NCBI GenBank assembly: GCA_002359315.1 | Contig: DEMS01000008.1 | Span: 38,200-102,199, forward strand | Origin: Bacteroidetes bacterium UBA2664 | GTDB lineage: Bacteria > Bacteroidota > Rhodothermia > Balneolales > Balneolaceae | Length of the DNA stretch: 64,000 nt | Reading direction: 5' to 3' | Shown: positions 8,447 to 17,170 of the stretch, in pieces | Position numbering within the stretch: the first letter of the stretch is position 1 | Layout of the letters: each line of letters begins with the position of its first letter | The notes under the pieces: generated by a model | What the model saw: only the letters and a program-made list of their open reading frames with translations | Databases searched by the model: none | Told to the model about the DNA's origin: nothing | Translations under genes and position numbers: made by a program

Positions 8447-10741
8447 ATGAGTACCTCTGAAAAAATAGAAATTGAAATAAGCAGTGGTGAAACCGCCGAA
8501 CTTTACATTGTAGCCGATGTGCCCGGCTCAATTCAAAAAATTGACGAAGCAGAAGCTTCTGAAAACCTGGAAGCACCACTTCAGCTACTTGAGGGTTATC
8601 AGTACGAATATCAAATAAACCTGGGTTATTCGCTTGCCAAAGATAAACAGGGCATAATCAGTCCTTCAAATATAAATTCATCTTCAGGCCGGCTATCGCC
8701 AAATATTTTTGTAGGTACTCTGGAGTTTGATGTACTTAATGACAAAAATGAGAAATGTGGTACAGTAGAGTTGGAGGTACAGTCCCGAAAAACAGATTAT
8801 CGATCAGAGTACCGGTTTATGTTGGAGGAGATCACGGAAAAATGTACTGATCTGCTGATGCAGTACACCTCTCCGGCTAATCAGCCTTTTGATGTTGACC
8901 ATGACAACGATCCGAAAACGTTATATCAGCGATTTGCTTTTTTAAAGTCTGTTTTAGATTCCGAAAATTTCTGGACATCAGTTCACCGGATTACAACCAA
9001 TCCGGTAACGGCCTGGGTGCAGACTGAAGAAAACCGGGATATCCGCTCTGTAAGAAGAATGAACAGGAATGTTGTGCGACAGTTAGTCGGGTCGCCAAAT
9101 AGAATACCACTGCCGGAAAATCATCCGCTTCGGAATCAGATGATATCAGTTCCCGAAAAAGTAATCACACGCGGTAAAATTGATTCGGTTGACACACCGG
9201 AAAACAGATTCATTAAATATGCACTGGAAACGTTTAAAACCTTGTGCGGGGATTTCAAAACAGCTTCCGGCAAAAATAGCAGACTGCATAAAGAGGCGAA
9301 GTTTTTAGAAGCAGAGCTGGAAGAAACCTTAAACCACTCCATCTTTTATAAGATCAGCCGTCCGGCTACATTGCCTCTTAACAGTCCGATTCTGCAGCGG
9401 AAAGAGGGATACAGAGAAGTGCTTCGGGTTTGGCTGATGATTAGTCTGGCAGCACGATTAACCTGGACGGGCGGTGAGGATGTGTATTCAGGAGGAAAAA
9501 GAGATGTAGCTGCACTTTATGAGTACTGGCTGTTTTTCAAGCTGCTGGATCTCCTTGAGTATCTATTCAAAGTAAAGGCACTGACACCAGAAAAGCTCAT
9601 TGAAGAAACAGACGACAAGCTGGGACTTAAACTTAAGCAAGGGAAACATTTGCCTATTGAAGGAGTTTTTGAGACAGATAACCGGAGATTCCATATAAAG
9701 TTTTCTTTTAACAGAACATTTAGCGGAGATAATACATATCCGTCAGGAGGTAGCTGGACTCGCTCGATGCGCCCTGATTACACACTAACGATCTGGCCAT
9801 TTGGAATTAATGAAAGAAAGGCTGAAAAGGAGGAATTAATTGTTCATTTACATTTTGATGCAAAATATAAAGTTGAAAATCTATCAAGTTTATTTGGCCG
9901 TGAAGAAGCAGAACATGATGAGGACAAAAGAGAAGAGTTTTTAAATCAGGAAAAAGATGAGCAAAATGCAGGAAGATATACCCGGGCTGATCTTTTAAAA
10001 ATGCATTCATACCGTGATTCAATCAGAAGAACAGCTGGTGCTTACATTTTATATCCCGGTGGTGACGGAGTGAAAGAATGGAGGGGATATCATGAAATAA
10101 TCCCAGGTCTCGGAGCTTTTACAATGAAGCCAAATCGTGATGATGACGGCAGTTCAGCATTAAGTTTGTTTCTCAAAGATGTTATTAAGCATTTTAAGAA
10201 CCGAACTTCGCAGATGGAGAAATTTTCATTCAGCAGATATGAAATTCATGAGCAGGAAATTCCCTATACATTTGAGAAAGAAATACCTGAATTTTTAAAT
10301 GACAAAAAACTTATACCGGATGAGGTTTATGTGGTTGCTGGATATTATAATGATATTCATCAACTAAACTGGATTCTTGATAAGGGTCTCTATAATGTAA
10401 GGTATGGCACAGGTAGAGGCGGAGTTAAACTTACCAGGAAAACTGTATCAGTATCTTATTTGCTGCTTCGTGGCCCTGATTCATTAATAACTGATCAAAT
10501 ATTTCAGCTCAGAAGAGGCGGTCCAAAAATATACAGTTCATCTGAACTTATCGAGGCAGGATATCCAAGAAAAGAACAGCCATATAGTTACCTGGTGTAT
10601 GAAATTGAGAAGCCGGTACAAGTCGAATTTAAAAACCGTAAATGGGACTTTAGAAAAATGAAGGGATACAACCCATCAAGAGGCAAATCAACTGCACCAG
10701 TATTTTTGTCATTAATGGAGATGATGCAAGCAGAAATCTGA
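8447..10741 (+). CDS. McrC-like DUF2357 PD-(D/E)XK endonuclease subunit
   Basis: A 764-residue partner of the McrB-like protein, starting 2 bases after its stop codon. The N-terminal two-thirds is DUF2357-like: a beta-rich start (EISSGETAELYIVADVPG), then DLLMQYTSP and the long helical region with RQLVGSPNR. Nuclease residues are visible as RPDYTLTIW (Asp444) and HLHFDAKYKV (Asp471-x-Lys473), the PD-(D/E)XK core. In McrBC-type systems this subunit cuts DNA after the AAA+ ring translocates. Target modification or sequence cannot be read from the gene. The tail (residues about 600-764) contains LIPDEVYVVAGYYND and repeated basic segments of unknown role. Confidence 0.82.
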   Translation: MSTSEKIEIEISSGETAELYIVADVPGSIQKIDEAEASENLEAPLQLLEGYQYEYQINLGYSLAKDKQGIISPSNINSSSGRLSPNIFVGTLEFDVLNDKNEKCGTVELEVQSRKTDYRSEYRFMLEEITEKCTDLLMQYTSPANQPFDVDHDNDPKTLYQRFAFLKSVLDSENFWTSVHRITTNPVTAWVQTEENRDIRSVRRMNRNVVRQLVGSPNRIPLPENHPLRNQMISVPEKVITRGKIDSVDTPENRFIKYALETFKTLCGDFKTASGKNSRLHKEAKFLEAELEETLNHSIFYKISRPATLPLNSPILQRKEGYREVLRVWLMISLAARLTWTGGEDVYSGGKRDVAALYEYWLFFKLLDLLEYLFKVKALTPEKLIEETDDKLGLKLKQGKHLPIEGVFETDNRRFHIKFSFNRTFSGDNTYPSGGSWTRSMRPDYTLTIWPFGINERKAEKEELIVHLHFDAKYKVENLSSLFGREEAEHDEDKREEFLNQEKDEQNAGRYTRADLLKMHSYRDSIRRTAGAYILYPGGDGVKEWRGYHEIIPGLGAFTMKPNRDDDGSSALSLFLKDVIKHFKNRTSQMEKFSFSRYEIHEQEIPYTFEKEIPEFLNDKKLIPDEVYVVAGYYNDIHQLNWILDKGLYNVRYGTGRGGVKLTRKTVSVSYLLLRGPDSLITDQIFQLRRGGPKIYSSSELIEAGYPRKEQPYSYLVYEIEKPVQVEFKNRKWDFRKMKGYNPSRGKSTAPVFLSLMEMMQAEI

Positions 10742-11194
10742 TTGAGTCTATTGCAGAACAAAGATAATTTGTGATTGGCTAAATCTTGATGCTTTCATGC
10801 CAATTTCGATTAAGTTTAATGAATAATAATCGACAGAAAGCTCTAGTTTATATTAATTCAGTTTATTTAGGGAAAGATTAATATTTAAAAATACTATTAC
10901 GGTCAAATTTTGATCATTTGGCTATTGGTGTGGTAGAATTGGGACAATACAAGAAAGTAATCAAATATAATCTATAGGAATTAAGCTTGTCAAAGACAAT
11001 GGCATGCTTGATTTTCTTATCTAAATGGGGATTTAAAACATTTCGTAAGAACTAAAAAACAAATCCGCATCCAGTTCCCATGATTGTCTATCAGTATGAT
11101 TACTGTAATTATTTAATCCAATTATCTGTCCTTGAGGGCGTTTTATATGTCCATAATCCCTTCACCGTTGTGATATTGAATGATTTAGATTATA
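10742..11194. other. AT-rich intergenic stretch in the defence segment
   Basis: This 453-base, strongly AT-rich stretch has no credible coding frame, RNA gene or terminator hairpin with a T-tract that I can support. It separates the McrBC-like pair from the cassette-like unit and may be decayed sequence. The attC-like element that follows is listed separately. Confidence 0.5.
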
Positions 11195-11244
11195 ATTTAA
11201 CCTGATTATAGGTGGAGTGGTAAGGGTATAATCAGATGTTATAC
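11195..11244 (+). repeat. Possible upstream attC-like site (short)
   Basis: In order: ATTTAAC at 11195-11201 (fits RYYYAAC), GATTATA at 11204-11210, a 16-base loop, its exact complement TATAATC at 11227-11233, and GTTATAC at 11238-11244 (close to GTTRRRY). This is the R''-L''-L'-R' order of integron attC sites, but at 50 bases it is shorter than usual. GGTATAA at 11225-11231 also pairs with TTATACC at 11239-11245, so a simple operator palindrome is an alternative. Confidence 0.35.
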
Positions 11245-11298
11245 CGCACGATATTCATAGTCTATTGACGATATTTTTTTCCAAAAACAGATTAAAAA

Positions 11299-12357
11299 AT
11301 GTATCAAAAAACTGTTGACCAATTAAAGAAAGTACTGAAATCTCTCGATTATGGAGAGGATGCGGAAATTGCAGAAATAAATGATTCAAAGAATGAGGTA
11401 TTAGAGAGATATCAACCTATTTTTTCACTTGAACACATTCCACAATTAACAGCAGAAGAGTTTAAAAGCTTTTTGTTATATCAAAACAATAAGCATTGGA
11501 AGGCTATCCACCGTCAGGGCGGTTTAATAACTGAAGACATGGAAACACTTCGCAAAGCCCTGAAATTACTCCTTGACGAGACGATACCAATTGAGAATAG
11601 ATTGAAAAAAATTCGTCCCAAAAACAAAGATCCAATGGTGAAGGGACTTGCCAGGTCAGTAATAACTCCCATTTTGTTAGTAGCCTATCCAAACAAATAT
11701 GGAGTACTTAACCAAATTTCTGAAAATGCCCTCAAAGAATTGAACTTATGGCCAGATTTCGACAGAGGTGTAGATTTTGCTACCAAATATACAGAAGTGA
11801 ATAAAATCCTGTTGGACATCAGTCAACAACTGAGTATTGATCTCTGGACTTTGGATGCCTTATGGTGGAGAATCGGTGATGAAACTGATGAGGAAACAGA
11901 TAAAGATGAAGCTATAAATACTGAACAAGTTGAAGACCCATTAATTTTCGGCTTAGAAAAATATCTACACGAATTTCTTCGAGATAATTGGGAGCAAACA
12001 GAAATAGGCAACGAATGGAATTTATATGAAGAAGATGGAGAAGAAGTCGGATTCAAGTACCGAACCGATGTCGGGGAAATAGATTTACTTGCAAAACATA
12101 AACGAAAAAATGAGTGGCTGGTAATAGAGTTAAAAAGAGGTAGGATTAGTGATATAGCAGTTGGTCAGGCGCTACGCTATCGTGGTTGGGTAAGAAAACG
12201 TCTTGCAGCTCACAATGAAAAGGTAAAAACACTAATCATTGGTTATGAGAACGATGATAAACTATTATATGCGCTTGACGGCTTAGATGACATCGACTTT
12301 TTGGTTTATAAAGTTTCCTTTTCACTGGAAAAACCTGATTTTGATATAAGTACATGA
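11299..12357 (+). CDS. NucS-like (DUF91) nuclease with McrB-type N-terminal module
   Basis: A 352-residue protein. The C-terminal domain has the nuclease residues of the NucS/restriction-endonuclease-like fold: GEIDLLA (Glu260, Asp262), VIELKRG (Glu277-x-Lys279) and GQALRYRGWV (Gln290 to Tyr294). The N-terminal module (about residues 40-195) contains FKSFLLYQNNKHW, LLLDETIPIENRLK (Asp93) and YPNKYG (130-134). It resembles residues 110-290 of the McrB-like protein upstream, which has LLFDEKISLEKRIK and YPNKY. An acidic linker joins the two halves. NucS proteins cut mismatched or branched DNA; a defence role is inferred from context. The gene fills a unit with the layout of an integron cassette and lacks a close upstream partner in operon. 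Confidence 0.78.
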   Translation: MYQKTVDQLKKVLKSLDYGEDAEIAEINDSKNEVLERYQPIFSLEHIPQLTAEEFKSFLLYQNNKHWKAIHRQGGLITEDMETLRKALKLLLDETIPIENRLKKIRPKNKDPMVKGLARSVITPILLVAYPNKYGVLNQISENALKELNLWPDFDRGVDFATKYTEVNKILLDISQQLSIDLWTLDALWWRIGDETDEETDKDEAINTEQVEDPLIFGLEKYLHEFLRDNWEQTEIGNEWNLYEEDGEEVGFKYRTDVGEIDLLAKHKRKNEWLVIELKRGRISDIAVGQALRYRGWVRKRLAAHNEKVKTLIIGYENDDKLLYALDGLDDIDFLVYKVSFSLEKPDFDIST

Positions 12358-12361
12358 TGCG

Positions 12362-12455
12362 GTATAACAAGCAAGCATTTCGTGCGGACGGGTAAGCGTT
12401 TGTTGCTTATATTCTTAGATGGTCGCCCCGACGTACAAATGCCAGGCCGTTAATG
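12362..12455 (+). repeat. attC-like recombination site at the end of the nuclease cassette
   Basis: Beginning 4 bases after the nuclease stop: GTATAAC at 12362-12368 (R''), a 6-base spacer, GCATTTCGTGCG at 12375-12386 (L''), a central region with its own stem (TAAGC/GCTTA), CGTACAAATGC at 12432-12442 (L', complementary to L'' apart from one unpaired base), a 6-base spacer, and GTTAATG at 12449-12455 (R'). This is the order of an attC site, including a single extrahelical base. R'' is the exact complement of GTTATAC at 11238-11244, and the match extends to 12 bases (11237-11248 with 12358-12369). A cassette's own start and R'' box are expected to match in this way. Confidence 0.6.
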
Positions 12456-12587
12456 TCGTAACACTGATCTAAGTGGGGACATCTTTTTTTATAGATCAAG
12501 CATCCCAATCAGAACTCTACATACATTAGAATGAAATAAACCGGATGATTATATTACCACCTCATCTTAACAAAACAAGGGGTCGAT

Positions 12588-13883
12588 ATGAAAAGACGTG
12601 ATTTTGTTAAATTGTTAGGGGCCGGAGGTACTGCACTGACTCTTCCTGCATCTCTGGCCGGAGCATCAGGCATTGGCACTGGAAAGCCAACCCCAATGCA
12701 TACAACGCTTCAGTCTACGGGCGGCGGAGTTGGAATGGACCGCCAAGTTCAGATCTATATGGCCGGAAGGTTGGCCGGACAAAAACCGGACTATCCGGTT
12801 TCTGTGGATGATCTGGAGAAAAAAGCTGCAGAAATGATGAAACCCGAAGCGTATGGCTATGTGGCAGGCGGGGCAGGGGCTGAGCGAACCATGCAGTATA
12901 ACAGGAATGCGTTTACACGATACAGGATTTTGCCGCGAATGCTTCGTGATGTAGCCTCCCGCGATCTGAGCGTGAACCTATTTGGGCAAAAACTACCTTA
13001 TCCGGTACTATTGGCTCCCATTGGAGTTCAATCAATCATTCACCCGGAGGCCGAAGAGGCAACAGCAAAAGCGGCTGCATCTTTGGGGGTGCCGATGGTG
13101 TGCAGCACAGTTTCGTCTAAACCCATGGAGCTTATCGGCGGAATCAAAAAAGATGTCCCAAACTGGTTTCAATTATATTGGCCCAAAAATACTGAATTGG
13201 CAGTAAGTCTTGTGGAAAGAGCAGAAAAAGCCGGTTTTGGAGCGATTGTTGTAACGCTGGATACCTACCTGCTTGCCTGGCGAGAGCGTGATATTCAGCA
13301 GGCATACCTACCCTTTTTATATGGTGACGGACTTGCTAATTATTTCACCGACCCTGTGTTTCAATCTATACTTGGCAGTGACCCCGCAGAGAACCCGATG
13401 GATGCCATTCAGCTTTTTGCCGGAATCGGTACGAATGCTTCAGTGACCTGGGACGACCTGAAAATTTTAAGGGAGTCCACAAACCTGCCCATCGTCCTGA
13501 AGGGAATACTTCATCCTGAAGATGCCAGGCTGGCAATGCAATATAATATGGATGGCATTATTGTCTCAAATCATGGCGGCAGGCAGGTTGACGGCTCGGT
13601 GGCATCACTGGATATGCTCCCGGAAGTGGTCAAGGTGGTGGATGGTGCCATTCCCGTACTCTTTGACAGCGGAATACGGCGTGGTGCTGATGCATTCATC
13701 GCACTTGCATTGGGTGCAGATGCCGTACTGATTGGCCGGCCTTATGCATATGGACTGGCCACCAACGGCGAGCAGGGTGTCCGTGATGTATTACACAACT
13801 TTATCGCCGATTTTGATCTGACGATGGGCCTTGCCGGAGTCAAAAAAAGCACGGAGATACGTAGAGACTATTTGTCCGGTTGA
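12588..13883 (+). CDS. FMN-dependent alpha-hydroxy-acid oxidase/dehydrogenase (Tat-exported)
   Basis: A 431-residue member of the lactate oxidase/L-lactate dehydrogenase (LldD) and lactate monooxygenase family. The N-terminus MKRRDFVKLLGAGG is a twin-arginine signal, unusual for a family that is mostly cytoplasmic, and suggests export with bound FMN. The catalytic HGG segment is clear (VSNHGGRQVDGS, catalytic His), as is the FMN phosphate region FDSGIRRGADAFIALALGADAVLIGRP. The early AYGYVAGGAGAERT segment matches the family's N-terminal FMN-contact region. A strong purine-rich ribosome site (AAGGGG) sits about 8 bases before the ATG. It likely oxidises an L-2-hydroxy acid; which one is not visible. 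Confidence 0.87.
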   Translation: MKRRDFVKLLGAGGTALTLPASLAGASGIGTGKPTPMHTTLQSTGGGVGMDRQVQIYMAGRLAGQKPDYPVSVDDLEKKAAEMMKPEAYGYVAGGAGAERTMQYNRNAFTRYRILPRMLRDVASRDLSVNLFGQKLPYPVLLAPIGVQSIIHPEAEEATAKAAASLGVPMVCSTVSSKPMELIGGIKKDVPNWFQLYWPKNTELAVSLVERAEKAGFGAIVVTLDTYLLAWRERDIQQAYLPFLYGDGLANYFTDPVFQSILGSDPAENPMDAIQLFAGIGTNASVTWDDLKILRESTNLPIVLKGILHPEDARLAMQYNMDGIIVSNHGGRQVDGSVASLDMLPEVVKVVDGAIPVLFDSGIRRGADAFIALALGADAVLIGRPYAYGLATNGEQGVRDVLHNFIADFDLTMGLAGVKKSTEIRRDYLSG

Positions 13884-13999
13884 GGTCAAACAGAATGTGT
13901 ACCTCAATAGTGACTTATGAATCTTCATCACTTCATTTATTTTATTTCGTTTGAATACTATGACAAATAGCTGTCACATGACGTTCTTATTATCCAGGC

Positions 14000-14893
14000 A
14001 TGGACAGCCCAAAACCCATCACCCCAAACCTGTTTGAACCGCAGCCGCTGCTCGAGAACCGTCTCGGTGCTGAGCGATTTGAGGCGATTCCGCAAAAGCC
14101 CGGAGTGTACCGCTTTTATGACGCCTCTGGAGAGCTGCTTTATGTGGGAAAGGCGAAGAACCTGAGGAGGCGCCTGTTCAGCTACAAGCGGGCCGTTGCC
14201 GGAAAGGTGTCGCGAAAAGTGGCGCGCCTCATCAGTCGGATCAGCGAAATGGTGTGGGTGGAGACAGAGTCCGAACAGGAGGCGCTGCTTTTGGAGAACC
14301 GGATGATTCGGGGGGATCGCCCGCCATTTAACCACGCCAACAAGGAGCCTGAAACCTACTATTTTGTCTACCTCAAACCGGATGAAAAATCAGGCTTGGA
14401 ATTTCGCCTGGCCATGCGGATTCACGAGGAGACAGAGGAGTCGTACTGGTACGGCTGTTTTAAAGGCCATCGGCTCGTGCGACAAAGTTTTGGGTGCCTG
14501 CTTCGGCTATTATGGATGGCTGAACACAATGTGAGCGATCCGATGTTCCTGCCGGTGCAACTCTCACGGAACCTCACACCCATGCGGTACCGGCTGCTCC
14601 TGTCCGACCACTCTCATAATCCCGGAAGCAAACAACGTTTACCATCAGACCTCATCCACTTCTGGATAACCGGGGAGAGCTGTGAAATCCTGGATTGGTT
14701 TGTGGTGCAGATCGAGTGTGGGAAAAAGCTGCCGCTGTTTCACAGGCTGCATATCGAAAATCACCTGGAGATCCTAAAGCATTTTTATGATACTAAACTG
14801 GTTCCTCATCGGTCCATGCGGGGAGAGAAAACAAGGATAGAACAGGATGAGGTGGATGATATGATCATCCTGAATCATCCGCTCCTGTCTTAA
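14000..14893 (+). CDS. GIY-YIG nuclease-domain protein (UvrC/Cho-like N-terminus)
   Basis: A 297-residue protein. Residues about 28-110 are a UvrC-type GIY-YIG domain: PGVYRFYDASGELLYVGKAKNLRRRL, with the GVY and YVG of the name, then the RRL arginine and EALLLENRMI containing the metal-binding Glu. The remaining 190 residues do not show the UvrC UVR motif or its RNase H-like half. It is therefore closer to Cho-like single-domain nucleases or an uncharacterised repair nuclease. It begins 116 bases after the oxidase and is convergent with the pseudouridine synthase. A DNA-repair role is inferred from the domain. Confidence 0.75.
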   Translation: MDSPKPITPNLFEPQPLLENRLGAERFEAIPQKPGVYRFYDASGELLYVGKAKNLRRRLFSYKRAVAGKVSRKVARLISRISEMVWVETESEQEALLLENRMIRGDRPPFNHANKEPETYYFVYLKPDEKSGLEFRLAMRIHEETEESYWYGCFKGHRLVRQSFGCLLRLLWMAEHNVSDPMFLPVQLSRNLTPMRYRLLLSDHSHNPGSKQRLPSDLIHFWITGESCEILDWFVVQIECGKKLPLFHRLHIENHLEILKHFYDTKLVPHRSMRGEKTRIEQDEVDDMIILNHPLLS

Positions 14894-14964
14894 ATATCAA
14901 AATATATATGATTACACCATCACCGATTGAAAAGGTCAACCCATCTCCTAAACCCGATCTCAAG

Positions 14965-16050
14965 TCACTTTTTGCTTCTTGATCCCGAACGCTTTGACTT
15001 ACTTGCGCCTTTTTTTGTAGGCTTTGAATCATTCCGGTTTGAGCTTCTACCGGGCTTGGGCGCAGATCGTGTGGTGCCGGATTTTCGGCCGCCGGTTGTT
15101 TTGCCGGTGCCTTTCCTGACACCTTTCTTTTTGTCCTTTTTGTTTTCCGCAATTTTGGCGTCTGAGCGGCTTCGGCTGTTCCGCGGTTTGCCTTTTGTGG
15201 ATTTTGCAGAATCCGACTTCCCGGAACCCGATTTTGGGGAATCCACTCCACCCGCATCACCCGACGGCTTTTTCCTGGGCGATCCCGATCCACCCGGTGC
15301 ACCGGAAGCACTTCGCTTCTTGGCCGATCGCGGGGACGCTTCCTTCCGTGACCCCTTAACGGCCTGTAATAGTGAGGCGATCTCAGAATCAGTCAAAAAC
15401 CGCCAGCTGCCGGGGGGAATACCATTCAGATCGATATTCATCACACGGATACGCTTTAACCGTGTCACGCCATAACCCAAGACCTCACAAACCCGCCGAA
15501 TTTGTCGGTTCAAACCCTGATTCAGGACAACCCGAATGGTATAAGTATTAATTTTTTCTACCGTGCAACGACGGGTCATCACTCCAAGAATCGAAACCCC
15601 CTCTGCCATCTGACGGATAAACTGGGTTGTCACCGGCTTGTCAACCGAAACGATATACTCTTTGTCGTGTTTATTACTGGCGCGCAGAATTTTATTAACA
15701 ATATCCCCGTCGTCGGTGAACAATATCAGCCCCTCTGAATCTTTGTCGAGGCGTCCAACCGGGAATACACGTCCGCCGTGGTACATCAGGGCTTTCAGAA
15801 TATTATCGGGATCGTTGCGATCGGTTGTGGATGTAATTCCAACGGGCTTGTTGTAGGCCAGATAAATACGCTGAGTACGCATTTCAACCGAGTTTCCATT
15901 CACCAGAACGTGATCCTCCTGTGAAACCAAATCGCCGAGCTTTGCAGCCTTCCCGTTCACACGTACATTGCCGCTTTTAATAAAACGGTCTGCTTCCCGG
16001 CGGGAACAGATTCCGGCATCACTGATGAATTTGTTAAGTCGAACAGACAC
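14965..16050 (-). CDS. rluF: 23S rRNA pseudouridine synthase, RluF-like, with basic tail
   Basis: A 361-residue RsuA-family pseudouridine synthase. Residues 1-50 are the S4 RNA-binding domain (VRLNKFISDAGICSRREADRFI). The catalytic motif GRLDKDSEGLILFT holds the nucleophilic Asp, and QGLNRQIRRVCEVLGY with KRIRVMNIDLNGIPPG closes the synthase domain. Segment by segment it resembles E. coli RluF (U2604 of 23S rRNA) more than RluB or RsuA. Residues about 235-361 are an extremely Lys/Ser/Gly-rich tail, probably disordered and RNA-binding; E. coli RluF has a shorter basic tail. Confidence 0.85.
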   Translation of the reverse strand: MSVRLNKFISDAGICSRREADRFIKSGNVRVNGKAAKLGDLVSQEDHVLVNGNSVEMRTQRIYLAYNKPVGITSTTDRNDPDNILKALMYHGGRVFPVGRLDKDSEGLILFTDDGDIVNKILRASNKHDKEYIVSVDKPVTTQFIRQMAEGVSILGVMTRRCTVEKINTYTIRVVLNQGLNRQIRRVCEVLGYGVTRLKRIRVMNIDLNGIPPGSWRFLTDSEIASLLQAVKGSRKEASPRSAKKRSASGAPGGSGSPRKKPSGDAGGVDSPKSGSGKSDSAKSTKGKPRNSRSRSDAKIAENKKDKKKGVRKGTGKTTGGRKSGTTRSAPKPGRSSNRNDSKPTKKGASKSKRSGSRSKK

Positions 16051-16183
16051 GATTATTTATTGGATTTGAGTTTGGCAAAAGGGCAGAAACATTACTATCA
16101 ACCGGATACAAAATACCTAAAAACATGCAATGTATTACCACACATAAGCCAGTTGTTAACTTCTCCCCAATGGCGATGGTTGA

Positions 16184-16573
16184 TTATCCTCTTTTTATTG
16201 AATTCTTCTTCAGATAATCCCGTAGTTCATCCTTTGAAACGCTCCCTTTCGCCAAATCCATCATGATGGCAAACAGGCCTTTCTTATCTGCATTAAGCTG
16301 ATATCCATTTCCATATAGAAAAATATACATCGCAATCAGCGCTGTTCGTTTGTTACCATCATAAAACGGGTGATTCTGACAAAGATGATATCCATAAGCT
16401 GCTGCCATGTGGAAAAGATCTTCATGAATATACTTCCCTTCTATACTCATCTCCGGCTGGGCTAATGCAGATTCCAATAGTTTCTCATCCCGAACACCTA
16501 TTTTCCCACCGTACCGAGAAAGCTGATCTTGATGAAAGATTAAAATCGTATCCTTTTTCAAGAATTTGATCAT
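16184..16573 (-). CDS. doc: Doc-type Fic-domain toxin (death on curing)
   Basis: A 129-residue single-domain protein with the Fic/Doc core motif HPFYDGNKRTALIAM, as expected for Doc, which phosphorylates EF-Tu. The N-terminal half is typical of Doc (HQDQLSRYGGKIGVRDEKLLESAL). The start ATG overlaps the stop of the antitoxin gene by 4 bases. The length is normal for Doc and no active-site residue is missing. Confidence 0.88.
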   Translation of the reverse strand: MIKFLKKDTILIFHQDQLSRYGGKIGVRDEKLLESALAQPEMSIEGKYIHEDLFHMAAAYGYHLCQNHPFYDGNKRTALIAMYIFLYGNGYQLNADKKGLFAIMMDLAKGSVSKDELRDYLKKNSIKRG

Positions 16574-16791
16574 TCTGCCAATGCTTTCAAGACATCTTTA
16601 TAGTCAGTGTTGAGCTGTCGATAAGCTTCTGCCCACTCTTCAAACTCAGGATCGACAGGCCTGAGTTCCAGGTTCGAGCCTTTGCGTTCAATACTGATTT
16701 TATCACCGGTTTTGAGATGTAATTCATCAATCAACTGTTTTGGCAGTATGACACCTAAACTGTTTCCGACTTTTCGAATTTTACCTTCCAT
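16570..16791 (-). CDS. AbrB/MazE-family antitoxin of the Doc module
   Basis: A 73-residue swapped-hairpin AbrB-type protein: KIRKVGNSLGVILPKQLIDELHLKTGDKISI is the DNA-binding fold, followed by an acidic toxin-binding tail (DPEFEEWAEAYRQL). Classical Doc pairs with Phd, so this AbrB-Doc pairing is a recombined but known variant of toxin-antitoxin modules. It is the first gene of the pair and probably represses its own promoter in the AT-rich region upstream. Confidence 0.85.
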   Translation of the reverse strand: MEGKIRKVGNSLGVILPKQLIDELHLKTGDKISIERKGSNLELRPVDPEFEEWAEAYRQLNTDYKDVLKALAE

Positions 16792-17005
16792 TTTATCTAT
16801 TCTTTATAAGTTATAATAATGTTATTACAAATTACTTAATTATACAACGAGAAATTACGACCTTTCCGTACCTCATGGTTGCGATAATGATGCTTGGATT
16901 AACTCATCAGCTATAGTAATATTCAATATGATGTTGCATTAAACCATGGACTCTTTGAAAAATACCAATTAGCGCCTCATCATCATCTGCATCGTTTTAA
17001 CTTTT

Positions 17006-17110
17006 ATGACCGGCTGGCTTTGGCTGAAAGTTGCCGATCTGGAATCAACGGTTCAGGAACAGGCAGAGGCCAACCCATTTAATCAGGATTTCTCCCCTCG
17101 TGAAGAATAG
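17006..17110 (+). CDS. Possible 34-residue membrane-anchored peptide or remnant
   Basis: A short frame with ATG at 17006 reads MTGWLWLKVADLESTVQEQ and ends at TAG 17108-17110. In the same frame upstream lie codons for a hydrophobic stretch (LIIICIVLTF) after an in-frame TAG, so the natural protein may once have begun earlier with a full membrane segment. It may be a real small membrane protein with a non-standard start or a decayed gene. This is the only coding sign in the 379 bases between the antitoxin and the next gene. Confidence 0.25.
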   Translation: MTGWLWLKVADLESTVQEQAEANPFNQDFSPREE

Positions 17111-17170
17111 GATTAATTCCCCGGCTTTAGTAATATCCCGTTTATGCTCAACTGTAAATGAATTGTAAAA

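Noticed and set aside
11225..11245. The GGTATAA/TTATACC hairpin as a rho-independent terminator
   Set aside because: The stem is 7 bp with no T-tract; it fits an operator or recombination-site arm better.
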